Shown here one piece after another: positions 1-5,458 of a stretch of 9,595 nt of DNA. A program made the translations under genes and the position numbers. Position 1 is the first letter of the stretch. Each line of letters opens with the position of its first letter. The stretch lies in NCBI GenBank assembly GCA_945637225.1, contig CALZDE010000064.1:1-9595 (forward strand), written 5' to 3'. The notes under the pieces are model-generated. The model had not been told where the DNA came from. It saw nothing but the letters and a program-made list of their open reading frames with translations, and did no database searches. Source of the stretch: an uncultured Selenomonadaceae bacterium (GTDB lineage: Bacteria > Bacillota > Negativicutes > Selenomonadales > Selenomonadaceae).

Positions 1-23
1 ACTATATCAAAAATACCTTTCAT
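1..23 (-). CDS. 5' end of an unidentified gene running off the left edge
   Basis: An ATG at 23-21 (minus strand) opens a reading frame that encodes MKGIFDI before the window ends. It is supported by a near-perfect ribosome binding site, AGGGGGTG at 36-29, which differs from AGGAGGTG at one base and lies five bases upstream of the ATG. A perfect TATAAT hexamer sits just upstream of that. Seven residues are too few to name a family. The start of a gene is well supported; its function is unknown. The inverted repeat over its promoter suggests that it is repressed by a dimeric regulator, possibly encoded by this gene or nearby, but that is inference. Confidence 0.6.
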
Positions 24-40
24 CTTTTCACCCCCTATAT

Positions 41-59
41 TGTACATTATATATGTACA
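41..59 (-). promoter_or_regulatory. Inverted repeat, probable repressor operator (TGTACAT-N5-ATGTACA)
   Basis: Two 7-bp arms, TGTACAT at 41-47 and ATGTACA at 53-59, are exact reverse complements separated by five bases. The half-site spacing suits a dimeric helix-turn-helix regulator. The repeat covers the TATAAT of the promoter for the gene starting at 23, so a bound protein would block RNA polymerase. I cannot assign the motif to a regulator family. The arms are AT-rich, so a chance repeat is possible, but seven matching pairs placed on a perfect -10 box argue against that. Confidence 0.5.
46..51 (-). promoter_or_regulatory. -10 box TATAAT of the left-edge gene
   Basis: A consensus TATAAT is read on the minus strand from 51 to 46. 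Transcription would start near 39, giving a leader of about 16 bases that carries the ribosome binding site. No good -35 box stands at 17 bp; the nearest resemblance is TGAACA with a 19-bp spacer. The promoter may therefore be weak or need an activator. Confidence 0.5.
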
Positions 60-111
60 TTTTACCATAATGTTCACGTTACTGCAACAATAAAATACAG
101 ATAAATGCTCT

Positions 112-148
112 AAAAAAACGAAAACCGCCAGTAATCAGCTGACGGCTT
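112..148 (-). terminator. Intrinsic terminator after the AAA-ATPase/nuclease gene
   Basis: On the minus strand the arm at 148-139 (AAGCCGTCAG) pairs with the arm at 131-122 (CTGGCGGTTT). This gives a 10-bp stem with two G-U pairs and a 7-base loop. A T-rich tail follows: TTTT, CG, then seven T's at 118-112. The hairpin begins 33 bases after the stop codon of the upstream gene, a standard position for its transcription end. The strong U-tract is on the minus strand only. Confidence 0.85.
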
Positions 149-180
149 CATTAATGATATTTACTTTTAGCAATCGTTAA

Positions 181-1911
181 TCAATCTATGATTTTCATTA
201 TCCTGCATTTTTTCTTATAACAACTGATACCATATCTTACTGTATGCGTAATATCATTTTCCAAAAGTTCTTCTTCGTACTGGTTTTTATTTATCTGTTC
301 CAAAGCTTCATGACAGCTTTCTTCCATTTTATAAATACTGTCTGCATATTTTACTTCTATAATGATGCCCAGCTCATTATCATAATCAAACAATACTATA
401 TCTGCATAGCCTAATCCAGAATCAACATTAGACTTTACATCCCAGCCTGCATTGTACTTTAAAAGGCCTAAAAGCATACCATGATAGAAATTTTCTTTTC
501 TGCTCTTTGTTGTGGTGTCTCTGAGGGATATGGTTGTTTTCAAAAATCTGCTGAATATTTTTTCTGCTACCTCTGCTTCACCTTCTGCTATGGCTTTACA
601 AAAATTCCTCTGCACTTCTCCATTTTTGCTTGCCTTAACTGAGAACCATTGTTCAATCAGTCTTTCAAAGGCAAATAAGACTTCCCCATTTGGTATGCAT
701 AGTTCAATTCTGCCATCATGTAAATCCTGTTTCATAGTGAGGTAACCTGTATGGAACATTATACTCCATACATTTTCTACGGTATCATCCACTTGATTGT
801 AAGTAAGATAATCATTGATTGTCTTTGTGACGGTTTTCCCTGCTAATAGTGAATCTAAATCCTTTTTGACCTGCGAATCTTCATCTGACCATTCCATAAT
901 CCTGTTCAGTATATCATTTCCGCTGGTATTCGCCCAGTAAGGCTTCGGAATAGTTACTTTATCCTTCACTGTTTCTTCCAAGAACATGATAATGCTCCAA
1001 GGATTGTATATTTCTTCCTTGCCAAAAGTATAGCCATCATACCATTTTTTTACAGCAGGAAGTTTATCTGCAATATCATAATACTTCAGTGCCTCTTCTA
1101 CCTCTTTTTGCGTAAAGCCAAAATACTCACTAAAAGTAGGATTTATTATTCCGCAGACTTTAAGATTATTCATGCCAGTAAAAATAGATTCCTTTGTCAC
1201 CCTAAGACAGCCAGTTATTATACCTTTACCAAGATACGGATTTTTCTTAAAAACATTTTCAAATAAACGTCTGATATAAGAAGTCATCTCTTTGCCAAAT
1301 CCATTCAGCATTGCATTTTGTAAAGGCACATCATACTCATCTACAAGAATAAACGGCTTTAATCCATGATGTTTATACAGTAAGCTAGATAAAAAAAGTA
1401 ATGCATCTGTATATTCCTCATCTGATTCTGTCTTTTCCCAATAATAATAAGAAAACTGTTCTTTTTCTTTCTCACTTATCTTCTCAGACTGCAAGAGGTA
1501 CGCATGATGTACCAATTCATTAACAATATCATTTCTCAAAGAACGAATACAATCCTTATAGGTAAGAGCCTTTGCTCCGCTCAATGTAAGAAAAATAACT
1601 GGATATTTTCCCATATGTTCCTTGTATTTTTCCCCTGCCGACATTATCTTTAAGCCATTAAAGCATTTACTATGGTCTATAATTTCTCCCTTGCTGTCCA
1701 TATCGCATTCAAAGAAACGCTTCAGCATATACATATTCATTGTCTTGCCAAAACGTCTAGGTCTTGTAAATAAAGTAACCTCTGCCGCACTATCTATTAT
1801 TTCCTTTATAAATAAAGTTTTATCTACATAATAACAGCCACGTTCAATAACATCTTCTATATCTTTCCTGCCTACTGGTAAAGGTTTTTTCTCCACTTCA
1901 ACCGCCCCCAT
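181..1911 (-). CDS. AAA-ATPase-like protein with C-terminal PD-(D/E)XK nuclease-like domain
   Basis: This 576-residue protein belongs to the AAA-ATPase_like (PF09820-type) plus PDDEXK_9/DUF1703-type family, recognised from memory of its motifs. The family opening PLPVGRKDIEDVI..YYVDKT is at residues 10-32. A degenerate Walker A, TRPRRFGKT, is at 49-57, Walker B FILVDE at 187-192, and a conserved KKWYDGYTFG block at 288-297. The C-terminal nuclease-like core has Asp504 in YADIVLF and EVK at 519-521, so the metal-binding residues look intact. Its cellular role is unknown; nuclease activity, mobile-element or defence roles are guesses. I chose the ATG at 1911 because the family normally starts just before PLPVG and AGGA lies nine bases upstream. 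The longer GTG start at 1962 falls inside the preceding terminator. Three sampled 60-base lines are 30-32% G+C, against 37-55% for lines sampled in lon and clpX, which hints at horizontal acquisition. Confidence 0.85.
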   Translation of the reverse strand: MGAVEVEKKPLPVGRKDIEDVIERGCYYVDKTLFIKEIIDSAAEVTLFTRPRRFGKTMNMYMLKRFFECDMDSKGEIIDHSKCFNGLKIMSAGEKYKEHMGKYPVIFLTLSGAKALTYKDCIRSLRNDIVNELVHHAYLLQSEKISEKEKEQFSYYYWEKTESDEEYTDALLFLSSLLYKHHGLKPFILVDEYDVPLQNAMLNGFGKEMTSYIRRLFENVFKKNPYLGKGIITGCLRVTKESIFTGMNNLKVCGIINPTFSEYFGFTQKEVEEALKYYDIADKLPAVKKWYDGYTFGKEEIYNPWSIIMFLEETVKDKVTIPKPYWANTSGNDILNRIMEWSDEDSQVKKDLDSLLAGKTVTKTINDYLTYNQVDDTVENVWSIMFHTGYLTMKQDLHDGRIELCIPNGEVLFAFERLIEQWFSVKASKNGEVQRNFCKAIAEGEAEVAEKIFSRFLKTTISLRDTTTKSRKENFYHGMLLGLLKYNAGWDVKSNVDSGLGYADIVLFDYDNELGIIIEVKYADSIYKMEESCHEALEQINKNQYEEELLENDITHTVRYGISCYKKKCRIMKIID

Positions 1912-1920
1912 TCTTTTCTG

Positions 1921-1924
1921 TCCT
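1921..1924 (-). promoter_or_regulatory. Ribosome binding site AGGA supporting the start at 1911
   Basis: AGGA (minus strand 1924-1921) stands nine bases before the ATG at 1911. The in-frame ATG at 1935 and the GTG at 1962 have no comparable purine-rich site. This favours the 576-residue form of the AAA-ATPase/nuclease protein. Confidence 0.45.
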
Positions 1925-1930
1925 AACAAT

Positions 1931-1959
1931 ATCATAGCACATCTATCGCAATAAAACAA
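1931..1959 (-). promoter_or_regulatory. Candidate promoter of the AAA-ATPase/nuclease gene
   Basis: On the minus strand TATGAT (1936-1931) is preceded by TGC, giving an extended -10 element (TGnTATGAT). Exactly 17 bases upstream is TTGTTT (1959-1954), a weak -35. The -35 lies in the U-tract of the terminator that ends the Fe-S operon. The predicted start near 1924 would leave a very short leader, with the ribosome binding site almost at the 5' end. This makes the assignment uncertain; a promoter further upstream is also possible. Confidence 0.4.
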
Positions 1960-1987
1960 CACCCCACTAACTAAGTAATGAGGTGCT
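1953..1987 (-). terminator. Intrinsic terminator of the ahbAB-smsCB operon
   Basis: Thirteen bases after the smsB stop, the minus-strand arm CACCTCATTA (1985-1976) pairs with TAGTGGGGTG (1969-1960) around a CTTAGT loop. The stem has 10 bp including two G-U pairs, and two more pairs can extend it outward. TTGTTTTATT follows. The + strand version loses the G-U pairs to A-C mismatches, so termination should act mainly on minus-strand transcription. Confidence 0.75.
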
Positions 1988-1999
1988 GATGTTTTAATT

Positions 2000-2920
2000 T
2001 TAACGCAGGAAACCGCCTATAATCTGTTCCTCTGCCTCTGCTTCTGTGAGTCCCAATGACATAAGCTTAATGAGCTGGTCACCGGCAATCTTGCCAATTG
2101 CAGCTTCATGGATAAGGGCTGCATCTACATTCTTTGCGTCAAGCTTTGGTACTGCTACTACATGTGCATTGTCCATGATAATTGCATCGCATTCTGCATG
2201 ACCGCTGCACTTTGTATTACCAATAATAGCCGCTTCAAATATCTGCTCAGAATTGTCTTTAGCTACTGAACGGGAAATTACATCAGTGCTGGAACCTTCG
2301 CCATTTAACTGAACCTCATATACACTGGTTGCTGACTGCTCGCCATGAGTCATTAAACGCTCTCTTACAATCATGGTTGCACCGGCTGCAAGCTCTGCCT
2401 TTGTGGTACGGACTGTGCTGTCTACACCCTTTATCTGTACCATTTCCATTTCTACGTAGCTGTTTTCTTCCTGATAAACCTCGGTTACTGGATTTAAGAT
2501 ACGCTTGCCTGTACCGTCTCCACCGCCATAATGCTTTTCTACGTACTTAATCTTAGAGTTTTTACCTACAAAAAATCTATGTACGCCATCATGCTGAGAA
2601 TCCTGAGTACCGCAGTTATCTATGCCACAGCCTGCTACGATAATTACATCACAGTCATCACCGATGTAGAAATCATTGTAAACTGTTTCCTTGATACCGC
2701 TCTTGCTCAGAACAACAGGAATATGAACACTTTCATTCTTAGTGCCCGGCTTGATTTTAATGTCTATACCGCTTTTATCCTCTTTGGTAATAATGTCTAT
2801 ATTAGCAGTAGTATTACGTGCTGCCTTCTCGCCATTAGCGCGGATATTGTATGCTCCCTCTGGTACGCCATGAAGGTCAGCTACCTCAGAAAGCAATTGC
2901 ATTTGAATTTTATCTAACAT
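2000..2920 (-). CDS. smsB: SmsB, short SufB/SufD-like scaffold of a minimal Fe-S assembly system
   Basis: This 306-residue cytosolic protein is a short member of the SufB/SufD family, whose classical members are usually above 400 residues. It should be the scaffold on which Fe-S clusters are built, working with the SufC-like ATPase encoded just upstream. The C-terminal family signature is clear: IHEAAIGKIAGDQLIKLMSLGL at about 270-291, then EAEEQIIGGF. His271 lies in the region where SufD/SufB use His and Cys cluster ligands. Cysteines are grouped at C90, C98, C103 and at C238, C244; the last pair, in NTKCSGHAECDA, is a typical conserved patch. The start has TAAGGAGG, in which the smsC stop codon runs into the Shine-Dalgarno, ten bases before the ATG. 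No separate sufB and sufD pair is present, which fits the SmsCB (SufBC-only) type rather than the full SUF system. Databases may call it SufB or SufD. Confidence 0.88.
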   Translation of the reverse strand: MLDKIQMQLLSEVADLHGVPEGAYNIRANGEKAARNTTANIDIITKEDKSGIDIKIKPGTKNESVHIPVVLSKSGIKETVYNDFYIGDDCDVIIVAGCGIDNCGTQDSQHDGVHRFFVGKNSKIKYVEKHYGGGDGTGKRILNPVTEVYQEENSYVEMEMVQIKGVDSTVRTTKAELAAGATMIVRERLMTHGEQSATSVYEVQLNGEGSSTDVISRSVAKDNSEQIFEAAIIGNTKCSGHAECDAIIMDNAHVVAVPKLDAKNVDAALIHEAAIGKIAGDQLIKLMSLGLTEAEAEEQIIGGFLR

Positions 2921-2935
2921 CTTGGTGCTTCCTCC

Positions 2936-3670
2936 TTACTTAATCAGTTTTGAACAAGCGGCATTTACAGCAGCGGCAGTTCCCAAAAGAGTTGGTAAAA
3001 TTTCACCCTTAGGGCCATGCTCCTTCACCTTGCCATTTTCGATAACAACAATCTCATCCGCAATATTCAGAATGCGTTCCTGATGGGAAATAATCAAAAC
3101 CGTACCGTTGATGGTTTCACGAATATTCTCAAATACCTGAATAAGGCTCTGGAAGCTCCAAATATCGATACCAGCCTCTGGCTCGTCAAAAATGGAAAAC
3201 TTAGTGCCACGTGCCAAAACAGTTGCTATCTCGATACGCTTCAGCTCACCGCCGGAAAGAGAGGAATTAACCTCACGATTGATGTAATCCTTTGCACAAA
3301 GACCAACCTTGGAAAGATACTCACATGCTTTAGCTACAGAAAGTGTCTTGTTGCCAGTAGCCAGACGAAGCAGGTCAATTACCTTGATACCCTTGAAGTG
3401 AACAGGCTGCTGGAAAGCAAAGCTGATACCCATCTTAGCACGCTCTGTAATATTCTTCTCAGTAATATCCTCTCCGTCAAATAAAATCTGACCGCTGGTA
3501 ATATGATTAATGCCCATGATGGTTTTCGCCAAGGTAGACTTGCCACCGCCATTTGGACCAGTAATAACAATAAATTTTCCATCACCGATAGTCAGGTCAA
3601 GATGGTCAATAATACTTTTAGCGGCATTATTTTCCTCTACCTGATACACAATGTCTTTTAACTCAAGCAT
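2936..3670 (-). CDS. smsC: SmsC, SufC-type ABC ATPase for Fe-S cluster assembly
   Basis: This 244-residue soluble ABC ATPase is of normal SufC length. Walker A GPNGGGKST is at 38-46, the Q-loop at Gln87/Gln88 (FAFQQPV), the ABC signature LSGGE at 138-142, Walker B FSIFDEPE at 158-165 and the H-loop His196 in IISHQ. The stretch FAFQQPVHFKGI and the phrase EPEAGIDIW are typical of SufC rather than of transporter ATPases, and there is no membrane partner. It should bind SmsB and drive the ATP-dependent rearrangement needed for cluster assembly. AGGAGAG lies seven bases before the ATG. It is 38 bases downstream of ahbB, with no terminator or promoter visible in the gap, so it is probably cotranscribed with ahbAB. 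Databases usually label it sufC. Confidence 0.92.
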   Translation of the reverse strand: MLELKDIVYQVEENNAAKSIIDHLDLTIGDGKFIVITGPNGGGKSTLAKTIMGINHITSGQILFDGEDITEKNITERAKMGISFAFQQPVHFKGIKVIDLLRLATGNKTLSVAKACEYLSKVGLCAKDYINREVNSSLSGGELKRIEIATVLARGTKFSIFDEPEAGIDIWSFQSLIQVFENIRETINGTVLIISHQERILNIADEIVVIENGKVKEHGPKGEILPTLLGTAAAVNAACSKLIK

Positions 3671-3708
3671 TTCTTTTCTCTCCTAAATAGTTCCGTATCC
3701 TAAACACA

Positions 3709-4179
3709 TCATTCGCAAAAATAACGCATTGATGTTTTTTTCCATTCCTTGCCAGTATAAAGCATAGTACGCTGACTAAGATTATTTTCCTCTGCCAGCT
3801 GTGCCGCTATTTCCTCACAGTTTTCCCTGCTGCTGCCATGAATCATGGTATAGAAATTATATGGCCAGTCTGGTGTTGTATTTCTGTCGTAACAATGAGT
3901 TACTGCCATATGACTGCACATATTAGCCGCAACCTCATCCATTCTTTCCTCTGGTACCACCCATACGCAAAGAACATTAGCCGCAAAGCCTACCTCACGA
4001 TGTTTTAAAACTGCCCCAAATTTTCTGATGGTACCATCCTGACGAAACTGCTCTAATCTCGCCAAAAGCTCTTCCTCAGTGATACCCACTTCCTCAGCAA
4101 TCTTTTTGTATGGCTCTGCTACAATAGGGAAATCACCCTGCATAGCCCGTACAATTTTCTTATCTACCTCGCTAAGCAT
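3709..4179 (-). CDS. ahbB: Siroheme decarboxylase subunit AhbB
   Basis: The 156-residue protein has an AsnC/Lrp-like winged-helix N-terminus (about 1-55) and an AsnC-type alpha/beta domain (about 60-150). It is often misannotated as a regulator. The block at 94-115, beginning THCYDR and containing PDWPYN and TMIHG, is the family hallmark of siroheme decarboxylases. His95 and Arg99 sit where substrate-binding residues are expected. With AhbA it should remove the acetate carboxyls at C12 and C18 of siroheme, giving 12,18-didecarboxysiroheme, the first committed step of the alternative heme pathway; NirD/L/G/H of heme d1 synthesis are homologues. The AhbA stop and this gene's Shine-Dalgarno are fused (TAAGGGGGA) with 12 bases between genes, so the two are translationally linked, as expected for heterodimer subunits. 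The division into A and B rests on remembered family motifs. Confidence 0.85.
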   Translation of the reverse strand: MLSEVDKKIVRAMQGDFPIVAEPYKKIAEEVGITEEELLARLEQFRQDGTIRKFGAVLKHREVGFAANVLCVWVVPEERMDEVAANMCSHMAVTHCYDRNTTPDWPYNFYTMIHGSSRENCEEIAAQLAEENNLSQRTMLYTGKEWKKTSMRYFCE

Positions 4180-4191
4180 GATATTTCCCCC

Positions 4192-4650
4192 TTATTTCAG
4201 CATAAACTGCACATTTATCTTATATTTTCTTCTAGCACTTAAATCCATATACTTTTCTACACCAGGCAATGAAGTAATTTCATCCATTATTTTCTGACGT
4301 ACTTCATCATCCGGCGTAAGCAAAGTAAACCATAAATTGTATTCACCCTCACGCTCATAATTGTGGGTAATACCTGGATATTTATTAACAAAAAGAGCGG
4401 TTTCTTCCATAAGCTCCCTCTTTACCTTCAAAGCTACCAGTGTTCCCCGATAGCCCAGCTTATCTGAATTAAAGAAAGAACCTATACGGCGCACATAGCC
4501 TTCACGCTTTAAAAGGTTAATTTCCTCAATGACTTCATTTTCCCCGCACCCCAGCTTTTCCGCCATATAAGCGAAAGGACGGGATACCAAAGGAATATTG
4601 CCTTGCAGAATATTCAGCAGTTCCTTGTCAAAATCTGTCAGCTTGTACAT
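4192..4650 (-). CDS. ahbA: Siroheme decarboxylase subunit AhbA
   Basis: The 152-residue partner of AhbB has the same layout: an AsnC-like winged helix at about 5-58 and an alpha/beta ligand domain at about 65-150. The diagnostic stretch THNYER (95-100) followed by EYNLWFTL (103-110) marks it as a siroheme decarboxylase subunit rather than a DNA-binding Lrp protein. His96 and Arg100 are the candidate active-site residues. It is the first gene of the four-gene operon, 36 bases below the -10 box. A GTG at 4665 would add five residues, but I prefer the ATG at 4650 because AGGGAG lies six bases before it, inside the extended version. No ahbC, ahbD or uroporphyrinogen genes are in the window, so whether the cell finishes heme cannot be judged here. 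A heme d1-like NirD/L role is a less likely alternative. Confidence 0.85.
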   Translation of the reverse strand: MYKLTDFDKELLNILQGNIPLVSRPFAYMAEKLGCGENEVIEEINLLKREGYVRRIGSFFNSDKLGYRGTLVALKVKRELMEETALFVNKYPGITHNYEREGEYNLWFTLLTPDDEVRQKIMDEITSLPGVEKYMDLSARRKYKINVQFMLK

Positions 4651-4656
4651 AGCATT

Positions 4657-4662
4657 CTCCCT
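4657..4662 (-). promoter_or_regulatory. Ribosome binding site AGGGAG that fixes the ahbA start
   Basis: AGGGAG (minus strand) lies six bases before the ATG at 4650. If the GTG at 4665 were used, this site would be inside the coding region and only AT-rich sequence would lie upstream of the GTG. The ATG is therefore the better start. Confidence 0.7.
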
Positions 4663-4686
4663 CACACTAAAATATACACTACATAT

Positions 4687-4716
4687 ATTCTAACAGAAAA
4701 ACACCATTAACGTCAA
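4687..4716 (-). promoter_or_regulatory. Sigma-A-type promoter of the ahbAB-smsCB operon
   Basis: On the minus strand TTGACG (4716-4711, five of six consensus bases) and TAGAAT (4692-4687, five of six) are separated by 18 bp. Transcription would start near 4680, leaving a leader of about 30 bases before the ahbA ATG. I see no clear operator repeat in the spacer or leader. It lies directly after the candidate terminator of the upstream block, so the operon is probably an independent unit. Confidence 0.75.
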
Positions 4717-4718
4717 GG

Positions 4719-4742
4719 AAAAAATGAATTAGATTCATCTTT
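4719..4742 (-). terminator. Weak AT-rich terminator after engB
   Basis: On the minus strand AAAGATGAAT (4742-4733) pairs with ATTCATTTTT (4729-4720) across a CTA loop. This gives ten pairs including one G-U; six T's lie at 4724-4719. The stem is almost entirely A-T and the T's are part of it, so termination may be inefficient and some readthrough from engB into ahbA is possible. It stands 32 bases after the engB stop. Confidence 0.45.
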
Positions 4743-4774
4743 GTAACTCATTCACTATTGCTGTGGCAACATAT

Positions 4775-5422
4775 TTATTCTTCTTCGTCAGTCTCTGCCA
4801 AACAGCTGGCAATTACGTCCAAAAGCTCTGCCCTGCCCTCATTTTTTAGAGAAGAATAAGGCAGGACATCAAGCTCCGGTACACCAAGGGTCTTTTTGAT
4901 ACGGCTGATACTGCTGTTGACAGCATTTTTACCAATCTTATCACACTTTGTAGCGATAATCAGTACAGGTATATTATTTTCAACCAGCCAGTTGAACATC
5001 TCTACATCAGACTTCATTGGCTCATGGCGCACATCTATCAGCTGGCAGACAAACTGCAAATCCTCTGAGTTTAGAAGATATTCATTAATAAACTTGCTCC
5101 ATATTTTTCTGCGCTCTGCTCCGGTTTTAGCATAACCATAACCAGGCAAATCTACAAGGTAAAAATCCTGACGTTCCTCTACACCTTCAATCTTTGCACC
5201 AATGTCATAAAAATTAATGGTCTGAGTCTTGCCAGGCTGGCTGGAAACGCGAGCAAGATTTCTTACCCGCGTTAAAGAATTTATCAAGGAAGATTTACCC
5301 ACATTGGAACGGCCTATGAAAACTATTTCCTTACGTCTTTCCTCAGGGTACTGCTCCTTTTTTACAGCCGATGCCAGATATTTACCTTGGGTGATAATTA
5401 CACGTTCTTTATTTTCACTCAT
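4775..5422 (-). CDS. engB: EngB (YihA/YsxC), ribosome-assembly GTPase
   Basis: A 215-residue TRAFAC-class GTPase of usual length for the family; the B. subtilis homologue YsxC is essential and acts in late assembly of the 50S subunit. G1 GRSNVGKS is at 37-44, the switch I region GKTQTINFY at 64-72, G3 DLPGYG at 91-96, G4 TKCD at 158-161, and a G5-like YSSLKNEG at 189-196. The phrase PGKTQTINFY and the YGYAK that follows G3 are specific for EngB, not Era or Der. An acidic tail, TDEEE, ends the protein. The start ATG has AAAGGA upstream with a normal spacing, and the gene begins 36 bases after lon. lon followed by engB is a conserved neighbourhood in Bacillota (lonA-ysxC in Bacillus), so cotranscription with lon is likely. 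Confidence 0.96.
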   Translation of the reverse strand: MSENKERVIITQGKYLASAVKKEQYPEERRKEIVFIGRSNVGKSSLINSLTRVRNLARVSSQPGKTQTINFYDIGAKIEGVEERQDFYLVDLPGYGYAKTGAERRKIWSKFINEYLLNSEDLQFVCQLIDVRHEPMKSDVEMFNWLVENNIPVLIIATKCDKIGKNAVNSSISRIKKTLGVPELDVLPYSSLKNEGRAELLDVIASCLAETDEEE

Positions 5423-5458
5423 GGCTCTATCCTTTTACTTTTCGTCTTTATAACGCCC

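Noticed and set aside
1912..1962. N-terminal extension of the AAA-ATPase/nuclease protein from GTG at 1962
   Set aside because: The GTG sits inside the terminator stem, lacks a ribosome binding site, and the family normally begins close to PLPVG. The ATG at 1911 fits better.
2531..2917. 128-codon open frame on the + strand
   Set aside because: It is antisense to smsB, whose conserved frame explains the region; its translation shows no recognisable domain.
3017..3484. 155-codon open frame on the + strand
   Set aside because: It lies entirely antisense to smsC, which has all ABC ATPase motifs, and it has no convincing ribosome binding site or family resemblance.
3671..3708. Possible promoter or terminator in the ahbB-smsC gap
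   Set aside because: The 38-base gap contains only the AGGAGAG ribosome binding site and AT-rich sequence. I found no hairpin with a T-run and no -35/-10 pair.
4651..4665. GTG start for ahbA adding five residues
   Set aside because: The AGGGAG ribosome binding site lies within this stretch, at ideal distance from the ATG at 4650.
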